Part shown: one piece after another, positions 8,528 through 17,640 of the stretch
Layout: the number at the start of each line of letters is the position of its first letter
Position numbering within the stretch: the first letter of the stretch is position 1
Assembly: GCA_036881885.1 (NCBI GenBank)
Contig: JBAJNL010000002.1
Span: forward strand, 1 to 64,000
Length of the DNA: 64,000 nucleotides
Reading direction: 5' to 3'
Origin: JBAJNL01 sp036881885
GTDB lineage: Bacteria > Pseudomonadota > Alphaproteobacteria > Holosporales > Hepatobacteraceae
Position numbers and translations under genes: made by a program
Notes under the pieces: model-generated
The model's database searches: none
What the model saw: only the letters and a program-made list of their open reading frames with translations
What the model was told of the DNA's origin: nothing

Positions 8528-11128
8528 TTAAAGTATTTTTTGCAATACTTTTAATTGGTCCAACGCCTTTTCAGGGGTCAGCTGATCAAGGTTAGAGGCT
8601 TTAAGGTTTTGCAAAAACATCACAGCCTCTTGTTGCCATTTTGACTGTTCAAGATGCTTTTCTTGAACCATTAGCTTGCGCTTGTGGGCTTTGTCTAAAA
8701 CCTCTTTGGGCACGCCGGCAAGACGTGCCACCTCAAGACCGTAAGATTCGAAAGCAATGCCCTCTTTAATGCGGTGGGTAAAGAGAATTTCGTTGTTCCA
8801 CTGCTTCACATCCAGCGTACAGCACGCAATGGACTGAAGCTCTTCTTTTAGCGCTGTTAGCTCGGCATAGTGCGTTGCGAAAAAAGTGCGACACTGAACG
8901 TTTTGAATCAGGTGTTCAACGCAAGCGCTTGCAATGGCCAGCCCATCTTGTGTGCTTGTGCCGCGACCGACCTCATCAAGGATCACAAAGCTTTTAGCGG
9001 TGGCTTGTTTTAAGATGCATGCGACCTCGATCATTTCAACCATAAATGTAGAGTGTCCGCGCGTGATATCGTCGCTTGCCCCCACGCGACTAAAAAGTCG
9101 ATCCACAAGGCCTATGGTCGCGCTTTCTGCAGGCACAAAAGACCCCATGTGTGCAAGCAAGACAATCAGAGCATTTTGTCTGAGGTAGGTGCTTTTGCCC
9201 GCCATGTTGGGGGCCGTCATCAAGATAAAAGATGTTTGATCGTCAAGTGTGCAGTCATTTTTGATGAAATGCTTAAACGAGGTTTGCTCGACAACGGGGT
9301 GTCGGCCTCCTTTTACGACAAAGGTTTGGTCGTGTGTGATGCGTGGCCGCACATAGTTTCTTGCGTGTGCCAGCGTTGCCAAAGCACAGCTAGCATCAAG
9401 ATAGGCAATGGTTTCAATGCCTTTGATAAGCGCTTTTCGATGTTGCAAAACAGTTTGTATCAGTTGACCAAAAAGCTCTTTTTCTAATGTAGCGGCCTTT
9501 TCCTCGGCCGAGAAGGTCTTTTCTTGCAGGGTTTCAAGGTGCGGCGTGCCGTAACGCGTGTTTTTTGCAAGGCCCTGTTTAAGGTAAAAGTCAGCTGGTA
9601 AAGTTTGCTGATTTTTAGTGGGTATATCGATGTAAAACCCAATCATGTTGTTAGATTTGATACGCAATGCAGGCAGTTTAAGTTCTTCTTGATAGTTTTT
9701 TTCAAGTGTGCTGATCTCTTCGCAAACACGTGTGTGTGTATTGCGCAAGGCATCAAGCTCTTCAAAGACGCCCTTTTTAAGTACACAACCTGGTGTGAAA
9801 GTTTTGGGCAAGTTTTCTTCCAGTTGCGCCCGAAGCATTTGCGAAAGAGCTTCAACTGCACATAAAGTTTCTACGGCCTTTGCATCACTTAAACCAGGTG
9901 GAATCGTTTTGGCTAAAAAAGGCCAACATTGCAAACCATCGCGGATAAGGCCCATGTCTTTGGGCCCCTCACCACCTAACGCAAGACGCATCAAAGCGCG
10001 CTCGATATCTGGATGTGTTTTAAGGTGTGTGCGGGCTGTGTTGCAACGTGACTGCTGTTGCACAAAAAGTTCGACATCATTAAGGCGCCGTTCAATCGTT
10101 TTTTTGCAACAGCTGGGTGCGGCCAGGTTTTTTGTTAAAAGGCGCTTGCCAAAAGCTGTGCAGGTTTTATCAATGGCGCAAAGCACACTGTTTTTCTTTT
10201 GGCCATCTTGTGTTTCAAAAAGTTCAAGATTTTGTTTTGTAAAGGCATCAAGATGCATCCATTGTGCGCCTTCAACAGAGACGGGGTTTTTCAGAAGTGA
10301 CACGCGGCCAAGGGTGTTTTGCATGTAGTCAATCGCCGTCATGGCCGCTTGCTTTTCAATACTTGAAAAAGAAGTCAGTAAGGTTTCGATCGAGTTACCA
10401 TAAAGCGATTCAAGGTTTGTGCTTGGGTGCTGAAAGCGTGTTTTGGGCCAAGACGAAAGACGGCCGCGATAAATGCGGCTTAGCTCTTTTAAGGGCGCGG
10501 TTTCAAGTATCTCGAAAGGAGCTAGAATTTCTTTTGGGTTCCAGGCTAAAAGAAGAGACTTGAGAGGTGTTTTTTGAACGGATTCTAGAAAAAAATCCCC
10601 GGTGGCCGCATCGACAAGCGCTATGCCCCAGGTGTCTTTTTGAGGGGGCGTTAAAACCATCAAAAAATGATTGAGGGGGCTTGAGAGCAGAAAGTCTTCA
10701 ACCATGGTGCCGGGGGTAAAAATTTTGGTCACTTCTCTTTGAAGCACCGTTTTGCCCTTTTTAGAGGATGACTCGCTTTCAATTTGTTTGCAGATAGCAA
10801 CTTTAAGGTTTTTGCGCAGCAGTCTTGCAACGTACATTTCGCTGCTGTGCACCGGAATGCCACACATGGGAATCTGGCTGCCGGCGCCTTTGCCACGGCT
10901 TGTGAGGGTGAGCCCTAAAAGCTGTGACACCTCTTGCGCTTGCTCGTAAAAAAGTTCGAAAAAATCACCCATTTGAAAAAACAAAATACAATCTTTGTGT
11001 TGCTCTCTGAACGCCAGATACTGTGCCATTGCAGGGGTGGCTTCGCTTGGTTGAGGAATGTTAGAGCCTGGCTTTTCTAAAGGAAGCGTCATAAAGGGGC
11101 CTGCATTTTTTGTCTTTAAAGACAGCAT
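8528..11128 (-). CDS. mutS: DNA mismatch repair protein MutS
   Basis: The protein has 866 residues, full length for MutS. The mismatch-reading Phe-X-Glu lies at 56-58 in MGDFFELFYEQA. The ATPase has a Walker A segment at about 638-647, a Walker B in VILDEVGRGTSTQDG, and the ATHYAEL signature His. Unusually, Walker A reads TAPNMAGKST, so the usual leading Gly is Ala. The start is unsure: ATG at 11128 or 11092, neither with a clear ribosome-binding site. No mutL is in the window. Confidence 0.96.
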   Translation of the reverse strand: MLSLKTKNAGPFMTLPLEKPGSNIPQPSEATPAMAQYLAFREQHKDCILFFQMGDFFELFYEQAQEVSQLLGLTLTSRGKGAGSQIPMCGIPVHSSEMYVARLLRKNLKVAICKQIESESSSKKGKTVLQREVTKIFTPGTMVEDFLLSSPLNHFLMVLTPPQKDTWGIALVDAATGDFFLESVQKTPLKSLLLAWNPKEILAPFEILETAPLKELSRIYRGRLSSWPKTRFQHPSTNLESLYGNSIETLLTSFSSIEKQAAMTAIDYMQNTLGRVSLLKNPVSVEGAQWMHLDAFTKQNLELFETQDGQKKNSVLCAIDKTCTAFGKRLLTKNLAAPSCCKKTIERRLNDVELFVQQQSRCNTARTHLKTHPDIERALMRLALGGEGPKDMGLIRDGLQCWPFLAKTIPPGLSDAKAVETLCAVEALSQMLRAQLEENLPKTFTPGCVLKKGVFEELDALRNTHTRVCEEISTLEKNYQEELKLPALRIKSNNMIGFYIDIPTKNQQTLPADFYLKQGLAKNTRYGTPHLETLQEKTFSAEEKAATLEKELFGQLIQTVLQHRKALIKGIETIAYLDASCALATLAHARNYVRPRITHDQTFVVKGGRHPVVEQTSFKHFIKNDCTLDDQTSFILMTAPNMAGKSTYLRQNALIVLLAHMGSFVPAESATIGLVDRLFSRVGASDDITRGHSTFMVEMIEVACILKQATAKSFVILDEVGRGTSTQDGLAIASACVEHLIQNVQCRTFFATHYAELTALKEELQSIACCTLDVKQWNNEILFTHRIKEGIAFESYGLEVARLAGVPKEVLDKAHKRKLMVQEKHLEQSKWQQEAVMFLQNLKASNLDQLTPEKALDQLKVLQKIL

Positions 11129-11235
11129 AAAGGAAAAATAACTTTACAAAAGCCCCGTGTGCTGGAATCACAACCTTTTTTATACTGACTGAAAGGTGCG
11201 TGTTTTGGGCATAGCCATTTTGAGGTCAATCTTTT

Positions 11236-12480
11236 ATGATGATGGCAAATCATGTGTGCAGAAAATCGAGCTTAAAATCTTTGATGTTGTGGGATGAACT
11301 AAAAGAGCGTGGGTTTATTTTTGGTGTATCAGCCGAAGAGCGCCTTAAAGAGCGCCTTCAAAAGCCATTAACGCTTTATATCGGTTTTGATGCAACGGCG
11401 CCTGCTTTTCATGTGGGCCACTTGATGATTTTCATGCTTTTGCGCCACTTTCAAAGGGCAGGTCATCAAGTGATTGCGCTTTTAGGTGGCGGTACCACGC
11501 GCATTGGTGATCCATCTGACAAAAACGCTGAACGCCCTTTGATGTCAAAAGAAGTGATCGAGGCGAACATCAAGGCGTTGCAGGTTGTGTTAGAAAAGAT
11601 GCTTGATCAGGGTGCGCTGCGTGTGGTGAACAATGCTGACTGGCTGGGAGATATTAATTATCTCGACTTTCTGCGAGATGTGGGGCGTTATTTTTCTGTG
11701 AACCGTCTTGTGGGTTTTGATTTTGTAAAAAGGCGTCTTGAGCAAAACAAGCCCTTAAGTTTCTTAGAGCTAAACTACATTTTATTGCAGTCGTACGATT
11801 TTCTTTCTTTGTCTGATCGATATGACTGTTGTTTGCAACTGGGTGGTCAAGACCAGTGGGCAAATATCTTAAGTGGCGTTGAGCTTGTGCATAAAGCGCG
11901 TCAAAAAGAGGTTTTTGGGGTTACCTGCCCTTTACTGACCACAGCGTCGGGACAAAAAATGGGAAAGACGGCGCAAGGGGCCGTGTGGCTTGATGCTGAC
12001 AGGTTTTCTTCTTACAACTTTTGGCAGTTTTGGCGCAACACAAGCGATGCAGACACAGCGCGCTTTTTGCGCCTTTACACCGAACTGCCGCTTCAAGAGA
12101 TTGCACAGGATGCAGCGCTTGACGGTGTGGCGATCAACTGTGCCAAAGAAAAACTGGCAGACTGTGTAACGCAGCTTGTGCATGGCAAAGAAGCGCTTCA
12201 AAAAGCACGCGCACAAACAGAATCCTTGTTTCAAAACACACCAGCAGATGATGCCTTGTCGCTTGATCTTAAAGAGCCTCTTGATTTGCTATCTGTGATT
12301 GAGAAAACAGGCTTTGTGTCATCGCGCTCTGAGGCACGACGCATGGTGCGATCAGGTGCTGTCCGTTTAGATAACGCCGTGCAAGATGATGAAAAACGCG
12401 AGTTGACGCCCTCTTTGTTGAAAGATAAGCCACTTAAGCTTTCTGTGGGCAAAAAGCGTCATATTTTCTTAAAAAGCTAG
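11236..12480 (+). CDS. tyrS: tyrosyl-tRNA synthetase
   Basis: This class I synthetase has 414 residues. The HIGH-like motif HVGH is at 59-62, the tRNA-Tyr/ATP loop GGGTTRIGDPSDK follows, and the KMSKS counterpart KMGKT is at 241-245 (the normal TyrRS variant). A C-terminal S4-like RNA-binding domain begins near residue 350 (TGFVSSRSEARRMVRSGAV). Three consecutive Met codons at 11236-11244 and a later ATG at residue 17 leave the exact start open. It is divergent from mutS and converges on the FlaA1-like gene with a 4-base overlap. Confidence 0.96.
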   Translation: MMMANHVCRKSSLKSLMLWDELKERGFIFGVSAEERLKERLQKPLTLYIGFDATAPAFHVGHLMIFMLLRHFQRAGHQVIALLGGGTTRIGDPSDKNAERPLMSKEVIEANIKALQVVLEKMLDQGALRVVNNADWLGDINYLDFLRDVGRYFSVNRLVGFDFVKRRLEQNKPLSFLELNYILLQSYDFLSLSDRYDCCLQLGGQDQWANILSGVELVHKARQKEVFGVTCPLLTTASGQKMGKTAQGAVWLDADRFSSYNFWQFWRNTSDADTARFLRLYTELPLQEIAQDAALDGVAINCAKEKLADCVTQLVHGKEALQKARAQTESLFQNTPADDALSLDLKEPLDLLSVIEKTGFVSSRSEARRMVRSGAVRLDNAVQDDEKRELTPSLLKDKPLKLSVGKKRHIFLKS

Positions 12481-14423
12481 TGACCACTCTCTAACGTGCT
12501 TTGCGCACCAGCGTTTAGAAGGTCTGTATCAGGGGGTGAGAACTTTTTAAGCACGCTGGCGCAAGCGTCGTGATCGTTTTTGAAGGCGAGCTGTTCCAGC
12601 TTATTTATATCGTCCATAAAAGTGCCAAAGCGTTTTTTTTCAGGCATTAAAATTGAGATATATGGATGCGCTGTTTGTCTCAGTTTTGTTTGGGAAGGCA
12701 GGTGTGATGTTTGAAGCGCGTTGTTTGTATTAAGCCCCATGAATGTGATGGGAATGTCTTCGTAAGGCTCAAGATGCGACAGTTCGATGAGTGTTTCGGC
12801 CATTTCAAGCAGGGAGATTTTCTCGCCTTGATCAAGCACAAAGGTGCCTCCCTGGGGTAAAAGCGTTTGCATTTTAAGAAAAAGTGAGTGAATGATAAGT
12901 TGGGCTGCCTCGGCCGTTGTCAGAAAATAGCGCACCACATCGGGATGTAAAAGTGTAATGGGCTTTCTTGCGTTAATTTGTTTTTGAAACTGCGACACAA
13001 TAGAACGTGAAGACCCAAGCAGTGAGCCAAGGCGCACTGTTGAAAATTTTGTCTCTTCGCTTTCTGCATCCAGAAACTGGCAGTATGTTTCAGCCAAATA
13101 GCGCGTAAGGTCAAGCAAGCTTTTAGGGGCTTGCGCGTGCCTTGTCGATAAAAAAAGCATGGCCTTGACGTGGTGCATTTTTGCAGCGTCAGCTAAATAG
13201 CGCGTGCCCACCAGGTTTGTGAGAACGCCTTCAGCGGGCTGATTTTCTACCAAGGCTGTTTGCTTAAGAGATGCGCCATGAAAGATGTAGTCTGGTTTTT
13301 CAGAAGCGATTGTGTCAAAAACGCAGTTTTTTTGACGTATATTGCATAAAACCGCCCTGTGTGAAAGGCGTGGGTGTTTTGTGTGCAAAGTTTGCGCTGT
13401 TTGGTTCAAGCGGTGTGCATTGTGATCTAGTAAAGTGATGTGTCCTGGCGAAAGGTCAGCAATTTGCATCGCGCACTCTCTGCCAAGGCTTCCGCCGGCG
13501 CCTGTGATCAAGACACGCTTGTTTTTAATAACCTCTAGTACTTTTTCTACATTGGTTTCACGCCTGGGTCTTTGTAAAAGCGTTGATAAGTTAGCGGGTT
13601 GTATTTTTGCACTGTGTGGTTGCCCCATCGTTGTTGTGGGAAGCTGTGAGAGATGAAGCTTTAAAGGGCGGGCCTTCTTGACCAGAAAAGCAAGGTCTTT
13701 GGAAGAAAGGCAAGAGGGACTAATGAGCAATACCTCGGGTGTTTGTGTTTTTTTTTGCAGCGCACGCACAATGCCTTCAAGGCGGTCAAGCGTTCCTAAA
13801 ACGGGCACACCATGAATATAGCGATTGGCGTGGTTTTGCTTGCTGTCTATAAACCCTATGATTTGATACGTGGGGCTTGAGTACTTTAATGTTTGCCTTA
13901 AAAAAAGCTCTGCCTGAGGGCCAAGGCCCAAGATAAGCGCTTTTTGGGATAGTGAAGATGAAACAGCTTTACCTCTGGCTTTTAAAAAGGCAGCACGCAC
14001 AAAAAGGCGCATTGTCATCCAGCCGCTAACAAGGCAAAGAGACTGTATCACAAGCATCTTGCCAGAGATGACTGTCACATGCTGTGAAAAGAAAAGATAG
14101 GGCAGAAAGAAAGTTTCTGTTAAAAGAGCCGTTTTCACAAAGCACCACAAGTCCGATGACGAGACATAGCGTTGAACGCCCTTTGAGGCACCTGTCATAA
14201 TCAAAGCCCCCGCGGCAATAAACGTAAAGGCTGCAATGGGCTCTTGCGGCAGGTGGCGTAAGGTGATGCCCCCTTTTAAAAAAAAGGCGCATGGCAATGT
14301 AAATGCGCTCCAGGCAACATCACAAACAAAGGCAGGCCAAAAGGGATAATGAGAGGTAAAGCGCGCACAGAGCGCGCGGATTTTTTGGTACGCAAGAAAG
14401 ATAAAACGAAAATGTTTTGTCAT
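12477..14423 (-). CDS. FlaA1/CapD-like nucleotide-sugar dehydratase, probably inactive
   Basis: The 648-residue protein has an N-terminal block of four membrane helices, a first Rossmann domain (LILGLGPQAELFLRQ) and a second, SDR-type domain (RVLITGAGGSLGRE). This is the architecture of PglF/CapD/WbpM UDP-sugar 4,6-dehydratases. The catalytic STDKA motif reads STRHA, so the Asp-Lys pair is Arg-His, and the following MGATKR-like segment reads LDLTRY. The normal chemistry is therefore doubtful. Its start overlaps the Arn decarboxylase stop by 4 bases, making it the last gene of the arn operon. It may have a changed substrate or only a structural role. Confidence 0.75.
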   Translation of the reverse strand: MTKHFRFIFLAYQKIRALCARFTSHYPFWPAFVCDVAWSAFTLPCAFFLKGGITLRHLPQEPIAAFTFIAAGALIMTGASKGVQRYVSSSDLWCFVKTALLTETFFLPYLFFSQHVTVISGKMLVIQSLCLVSGWMTMRLFVRAAFLKARGKAVSSSLSQKALILGLGPQAELFLRQTLKYSSPTYQIIGFIDSKQNHANRYIHGVPVLGTLDRLEGIVRALQKKTQTPEVLLISPSCLSSKDLAFLVKKARPLKLHLSQLPTTTMGQPHSAKIQPANLSTLLQRPRRETNVEKVLEVIKNKRVLITGAGGSLGRECAMQIADLSPGHITLLDHNAHRLNQTAQTLHTKHPRLSHRAVLCNIRQKNCVFDTIASEKPDYIFHGASLKQTALVENQPAEGVLTNLVGTRYLADAAKMHHVKAMLFLSTRHAQAPKSLLDLTRYLAETYCQFLDAESEETKFSTVRLGSLLGSSRSIVSQFQKQINARKPITLLHPDVVRYFLTTAEAAQLIIHSLFLKMQTLLPQGGTFVLDQGEKISLLEMAETLIELSHLEPYEDIPITFMGLNTNNALQTSHLPSQTKLRQTAHPYISILMPEKKRFGTFMDDINKLEQLAFKNDHDACASVLKKFSPPDTDLLNAGAQSTLESGH

Positions 14424-15325
14424 GCAGCGTGTGTTGAGCCCTTGGTATGATCTTTTTTGGTTGTGTCACCAAAGAGTCTTTCAATATGATAGGCGACGAT
14501 TTTCTCTAATGTTTTTGCAAGGGGCGTTTCAGGCTGCCAATGCAGTTTTTGTTGTGCTTTTGCAATAGAGGGCACGCGCCTTTGCACATCTTGATAGGCC
14601 GCGCCAAAAAGTTTTTCTGGTGCCACAAGGCGCACATGGCTTTTAGCAGCCTCTTGTGGTGCGTTGGGGTGCGTAAGCACAATGCTTTTGAGCTTCTCAG
14701 CATAGTCTTTAATGCTTATGTCGTTTTTGGGGTTGCCAATATTAAAGACTTGCCCCGAAACACTTTTATAGTTTTCAATAATGGTCATCAAGGCGTCTAA
14801 AGCGTCGTCAATGTCTGTAAAAGAGCGTCGCTGCGTGCCATCGCCTGTGATCAAGATGTCTTTACCTTGAAAAATATGTCCTAAGAACTGCACCAACGAG
14901 CGCCCTTTCCCGCCCCCTTCAAGGGTCAAGTGGTCAAGCTTGGCGCCAATCCAATTGAAGGGCCTAAACAGTGTATAAGAAAGGCCTTCATGCTTTCCGT
15001 ATGCATAAATAAGGCGGTCTAAAAGCTGTTTTGAGGATGCGTAGATCCAACGCTCTTTATGAATAGGGCCTGTGGTTAAAAGGCTTGTGTCCTCATCATA
15101 CGCCTCATCCGTACACATACCGTAAACCTCTGAGGTTGAGGGGAAAATGACATGCTTTTTAAAGGCAACACAGTCCCTGATGATTTGAAGGTTTTCCTCA
15201 AAGTCTAGCTTAAAAACGCGCAAAGGGTCTTTAACGTAAAGCTCGGGGTTAGCAATGGCTGCCAAAGGCAACACAGCGTCAACATGGGGAAGCTGAGCTT
15301 TCATCCAGTCTTGGTTGTCTGCCAT
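14420..15325 (-). CDS. C-terminal fragment of ArnA-type decarboxylase, possible restart product
   Basis: This 301-residue open frame follows the tandem stops described for the composite gene. An AAAAAGG sequence about 4-5 bases before the ATG at 15323-15325 would serve as a ribosome-binding site, so translation could restart here right after the upstream stops. The fragment holds STSEVYG, the YASSK catalytic pair, RPFNWIG and TDIDDALDAL, all typical of UDP-glucuronate decarboxylase/ArnA. It lacks the NAD-binding glycine motif, which lies in the 48-residue upstream fragment (15341-15487). It could work only if the two pieces assemble. Confidence 0.7.
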   Translation of the reverse strand: MADNQDWMKAQLPHVDAVLPLAAIANPELYVKDPLRVFKLDFEENLQIIRDCVAFKKHVIFPSTSEVYGMCTDEAYDEDTSLLTTGPIHKERWIYASSKQLLDRLIYAYGKHEGLSYTLFRPFNWIGAKLDHLTLEGGGKGRSLVQFLGHIFQGKDILITGDGTQRRSFTDIDDALDALMTIIENYKSVSGQVFNIGNPKNDISIKDYAEKLKSIVLTHPNAPQEAAKSHVRLVAPEKLFGAAYQDVQRRVPSIAKAQQKLHWQPETPLAKTLEKIVAYHIERLFGDTTKKDHTKGSTHAA

Positions 15326-15487
15326 CGTGCCTTTTTGCTATTACAGATTGGGGTGAGTGTGAAGGTGGGTTATTTTTTCGAAACATGGATCTAGGCCATA
15401 AACTTTCCAGTCTGGCTTTTGCGAGACGATTCTTTCGGTCAAGGAAGAGCCAATAAAACCACCGATGCCTATGATAAGAAGACGCAT
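14420..15487 (-). pseudogene. arnA: ArnA-type UDP-glucuronate decarboxylase half, split by tandem in-frame stops
   Basis: Reading from an ATG at 15485-15487, codons 1-48 encode a Rossmann start (RLLIIGIGGFIGSSLTER, then KVYGLDP and ITHLHTHPNL). TAA (15341-15343) and TAG (15338-15340) follow, and the same frame then continues to 14420. From memory of E. coli ArnA, the alignment across the stops needs no gap, so two sense codons have become stops. The downstream part keeps PSTSEVYG and YASSK, the SDR catalytic Ser and Tyr-Lys. The ArnA formyltransferase domain is absent. The flanking genes have tight 3-4 base junctions with both ends of this composite gene, so it is one gene of the operon. Confidence 0.8.
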
Positions 15488-15490
15488 TTT

Positions 15491-16468
15491 TTATCCCTTA
15501 AGTGCTGACAGTTTTTTTGATGCTTTGTGCGACCCTTTCTCCCCCAGCACATCACGTATAAGATAGGGCGGCCTTGACTGTAACAGCTGATACGTGCGCC
15601 CCACATATTCACCAACAATGCCGATGCCTGTGATGACAAAGCTGATGAGGAAAAACAGAACAGCAAAAAGAGTAAAAAGGCCTTCGGCTTCTGCGCCTAA
15701 AAGAAAGCGGCGTACTAAGAGGTAGCCTACCAGCAAGCTGCTGCAAAAACATATGATAAGGCCTGCAAAGGTGAAAAGCTGAATGGGCACCAAAGAAAAG
15801 CCCGTAAACAAATCAAAGTTCATGCGCGCAAGTTTATACAGCGTGTATTTGGATTGATCGTTTTCTCTTGAGGCGTGATGCATGCCAACTTCAGTATATT
15901 TTTGTGCATACGTGTAGGCTAAAACAGGCACCAGGGTAGTCTTGTCATGGGAGGACAGTATTTTTGTCACAATGTTTTTGTGATAGGCGCGCAACATACA
16001 TCCATGGTCTTTCATTTCCACGTGTGTAACATATGCACGAACGCGGTTAACGATCCATGAAACATAGGTGCGAAACCAGTTGTCTCGGCGCTTAAGGCGA
16101 TAGGTGCCAACGTAGTCATAACCCTCTTGAATTTTTTCTATAATTTTTGGCAGCTCTTCAGGCGGAGTTTGCATATCTGCATCGAGCGTGACAGCGTAGG
16201 TTCCTTTGACGTGCTCAAAACCTGCCATAATGGCCATGTGCTGGCCATAGTTGCGCACAAGATTCACAACGCGCACGTGTTGTGGGTCTTTGTCAAAGAT
16301 TTCTTTTAAAAAAGCGGGTGTTTTGTCGCAACTGCCATCATCAGCAAAGATGATTTCATAGGGTTGTTTGATTGCAGACAGCGTTTTGGTCAGGCGTGTG
16401 TAAAGTTTTTTAAGGTTAGCCTCTTCATTGTAGACAGGCACAACGATAGACAAAAAAGGTTCTGTCAT
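15491..16468 (-). CDS. arnC: undecaprenyl-phosphate L-Ara4(F)N transferase, ArnC-like
   Basis: This 325-residue GT2 glycosyltransferase begins LSIVVPVYNEEANLKKLY. It has the nucleotide-binding FADDGSCDKT and the metal-binding LDADMQTPPEE motifs, then a GTYRLKRRDNWFRTYVS acceptor loop and two C-terminal membrane helices near residues 230-300. This matches ArnC, which loads the (formyl)aminoarabinose onto undecaprenyl phosphate on the cytoplasmic face. Its ATG overlaps the arnB stop by 4 bases. The broken decarboxylase begins 3 bases after its stop. Confidence 0.87.
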   Translation of the reverse strand: MTEPFLSIVVPVYNEEANLKKLYTRLTKTLSAIKQPYEIIFADDGSCDKTPAFLKEIFDKDPQHVRVVNLVRNYGQHMAIMAGFEHVKGTYAVTLDADMQTPPEELPKIIEKIQEGYDYVGTYRLKRRDNWFRTYVSWIVNRVRAYVTHVEMKDHGCMLRAYHKNIVTKILSSHDKTTLVPVLAYTYAQKYTEVGMHHASRENDQSKYTLYKLARMNFDLFTGFSLVPIQLFTFAGLIICFCSSLLVGYLLVRRFLLGAEAEGLFTLFAVLFFLISFVITGIGIVGEYVGRTYQLLQSRPPYLIRDVLGEKGSHKASKKLSALKG

Positions 16469-17640
16469 TTGCAGTATTTCTCCAAAAGTATTTTAAGCTG
16501 TTGAATGACGTAATCTTGTTGGCTAAACGTCAGTGCGGGAAACAAAGGTAAGCTAATGGTGCTGTGCCCTATTTTTTCAGTGTGTGGAAAGACCCCTTCT
16601 TTGTGGGCATATTTTTTAGCGTAATAAGAAAAGTGATGAAGTGGCTTGTAATGGATTCCCGTGCCTATATTACGCTCTTTGAGTTGCATCATAAGCTCTG
16701 AGCGTGACAGTTTGATGCGATCAAAATGTACTAAGGGCGAAAAAAGGTGCCAGCAGTGTCCCTGGTGTTGTGGTGGCATCTCAAGATAAGGGCAATCTTC
16801 AAAAGCGTTTAAATAGCGCATGGCCAAAGCCGTACGTTTTTCTTGAAATGTGTTCATTTTTTTGAGCTGGCAAAGCCCAATGGCTGCCTGCAAGTCTGTC
16901 ATGTTAAACTTAAGGCCTGGGGCTACAATATCGTAATCGCCCTTTCCCTTTTTTTGAAAACGATCCCAGGCAGGGCGATCAAAGCCATGAAAGTGCAAAC
17001 TTTTTACCTTTTGAAAAAGCGCTTCGTCTCGCGTGACAAGGCAGCCCCCCTCGCAAGTTGTGATGTTTTTGTTGGCATGAAAACTAAAAACTTGTGTATC
17101 GCCTAAAGAGCCAATTTTTTTACCCGCATCCCTTGCGCCCATCGCTTGTGCGGCATCTTCGATGATGCGCACATCAAAAGCCTCTGCGATCTTGTAGAGC
17201 TTTTCCATCTCTAAAGGTAAGCCGTACATGTGCACAGGTAAAATAGCACGTGTTTTGGGTGTGATTTTTTGTGCGAGCGCTTTAAGGCAAATATTGCGCG
17301 TTAATGGGTTGATATCGCAAAAAACCGTCGTGGCGCCTGTCATTTCAATCACATTAGCGGTGGCAGCAAAAGTGAGTGGTGTGGTGATAACCTCGTCACC
17401 TGGGCCAACAGAAAGCGCGCGCAGTGACAGATAAAGCCCCGCTGTGTTCGAGCTAAGCGCCAGCACGTAAGGGGCCTTAAAGTAATCTTTCAGCGCTTGT
17501 TCAAAGGCTGCAACAGAAGGTCCTGTTGTGACCCAGCCCGAGGTGAGGCAGTTTTTTACAGCTGCGTACTCTTCGTCGCCAAAGCTGGGACGCACAAGTG
17601 GAATGAAGGCGTCGCCTTCTTTAGGCACAGGATGAGACAA
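16465..17640 (-). CDS. arnB: UDP-4-amino-4-deoxy-L-arabinose aminotransferase, ArnB-like
   Basis: The protein has 391 residues and belongs to the DegT/DnrJ/EryC1 fold of PLP aminotransferases. It has VAAFEQALKDYF, an AIEDAAQA-type segment (IIEDAAQAMGA), and the PLP lysine in FSFHANKNITTCEGG. ArnB transfers an amino group from glutamate to the UDP-4-keto-pentose made by the ArnA decarboxylase. Its start overlaps the SMR gene end by 20 bases and its end overlaps arnC by 4, so it is translationally embedded in the arn operon. Confidence 0.87.
   Translation of the reverse strand: MSHPVPKEGDAFIPLVRPSFGDEEYAAVKNCLTSGWVTTGPSVAAFEQALKDYFKAPYVLALSSNTAGLYLSLRALSVGPGDEVITTPLTFAATANVIEMTGATTVFCDINPLTRNICLKALAQKITPKTRAILPVHMYGLPLEMEKLYKIAEAFDVRIIEDAAQAMGARDAGKKIGSLGDTQVFSFHANKNITTCEGGCLVTRDEALFQKVKSLHFHGFDRPAWDRFQKKGKGDYDIVAPGLKFNMTDLQAAIGLCQLKKMNTFQEKRTALAMRYLNAFEDCPYLEMPPQHQGHCWHLFSPLVHFDRIKLSRSELMMQLKERNIGTGIHYKPLHHFSYYAKKYAHKEGVFPHTEKIGHSTISLPLFPALTFSQQDYVIQQLKILLEKYCK

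Noticed and set aside
14420..15487. Use of TAA/TAG as Gln (altered genetic code) to explain the split decarboxylase
   Set aside because: All other genes in the window end at TAA, TAG or TGA where their families end, so the standard code holds.
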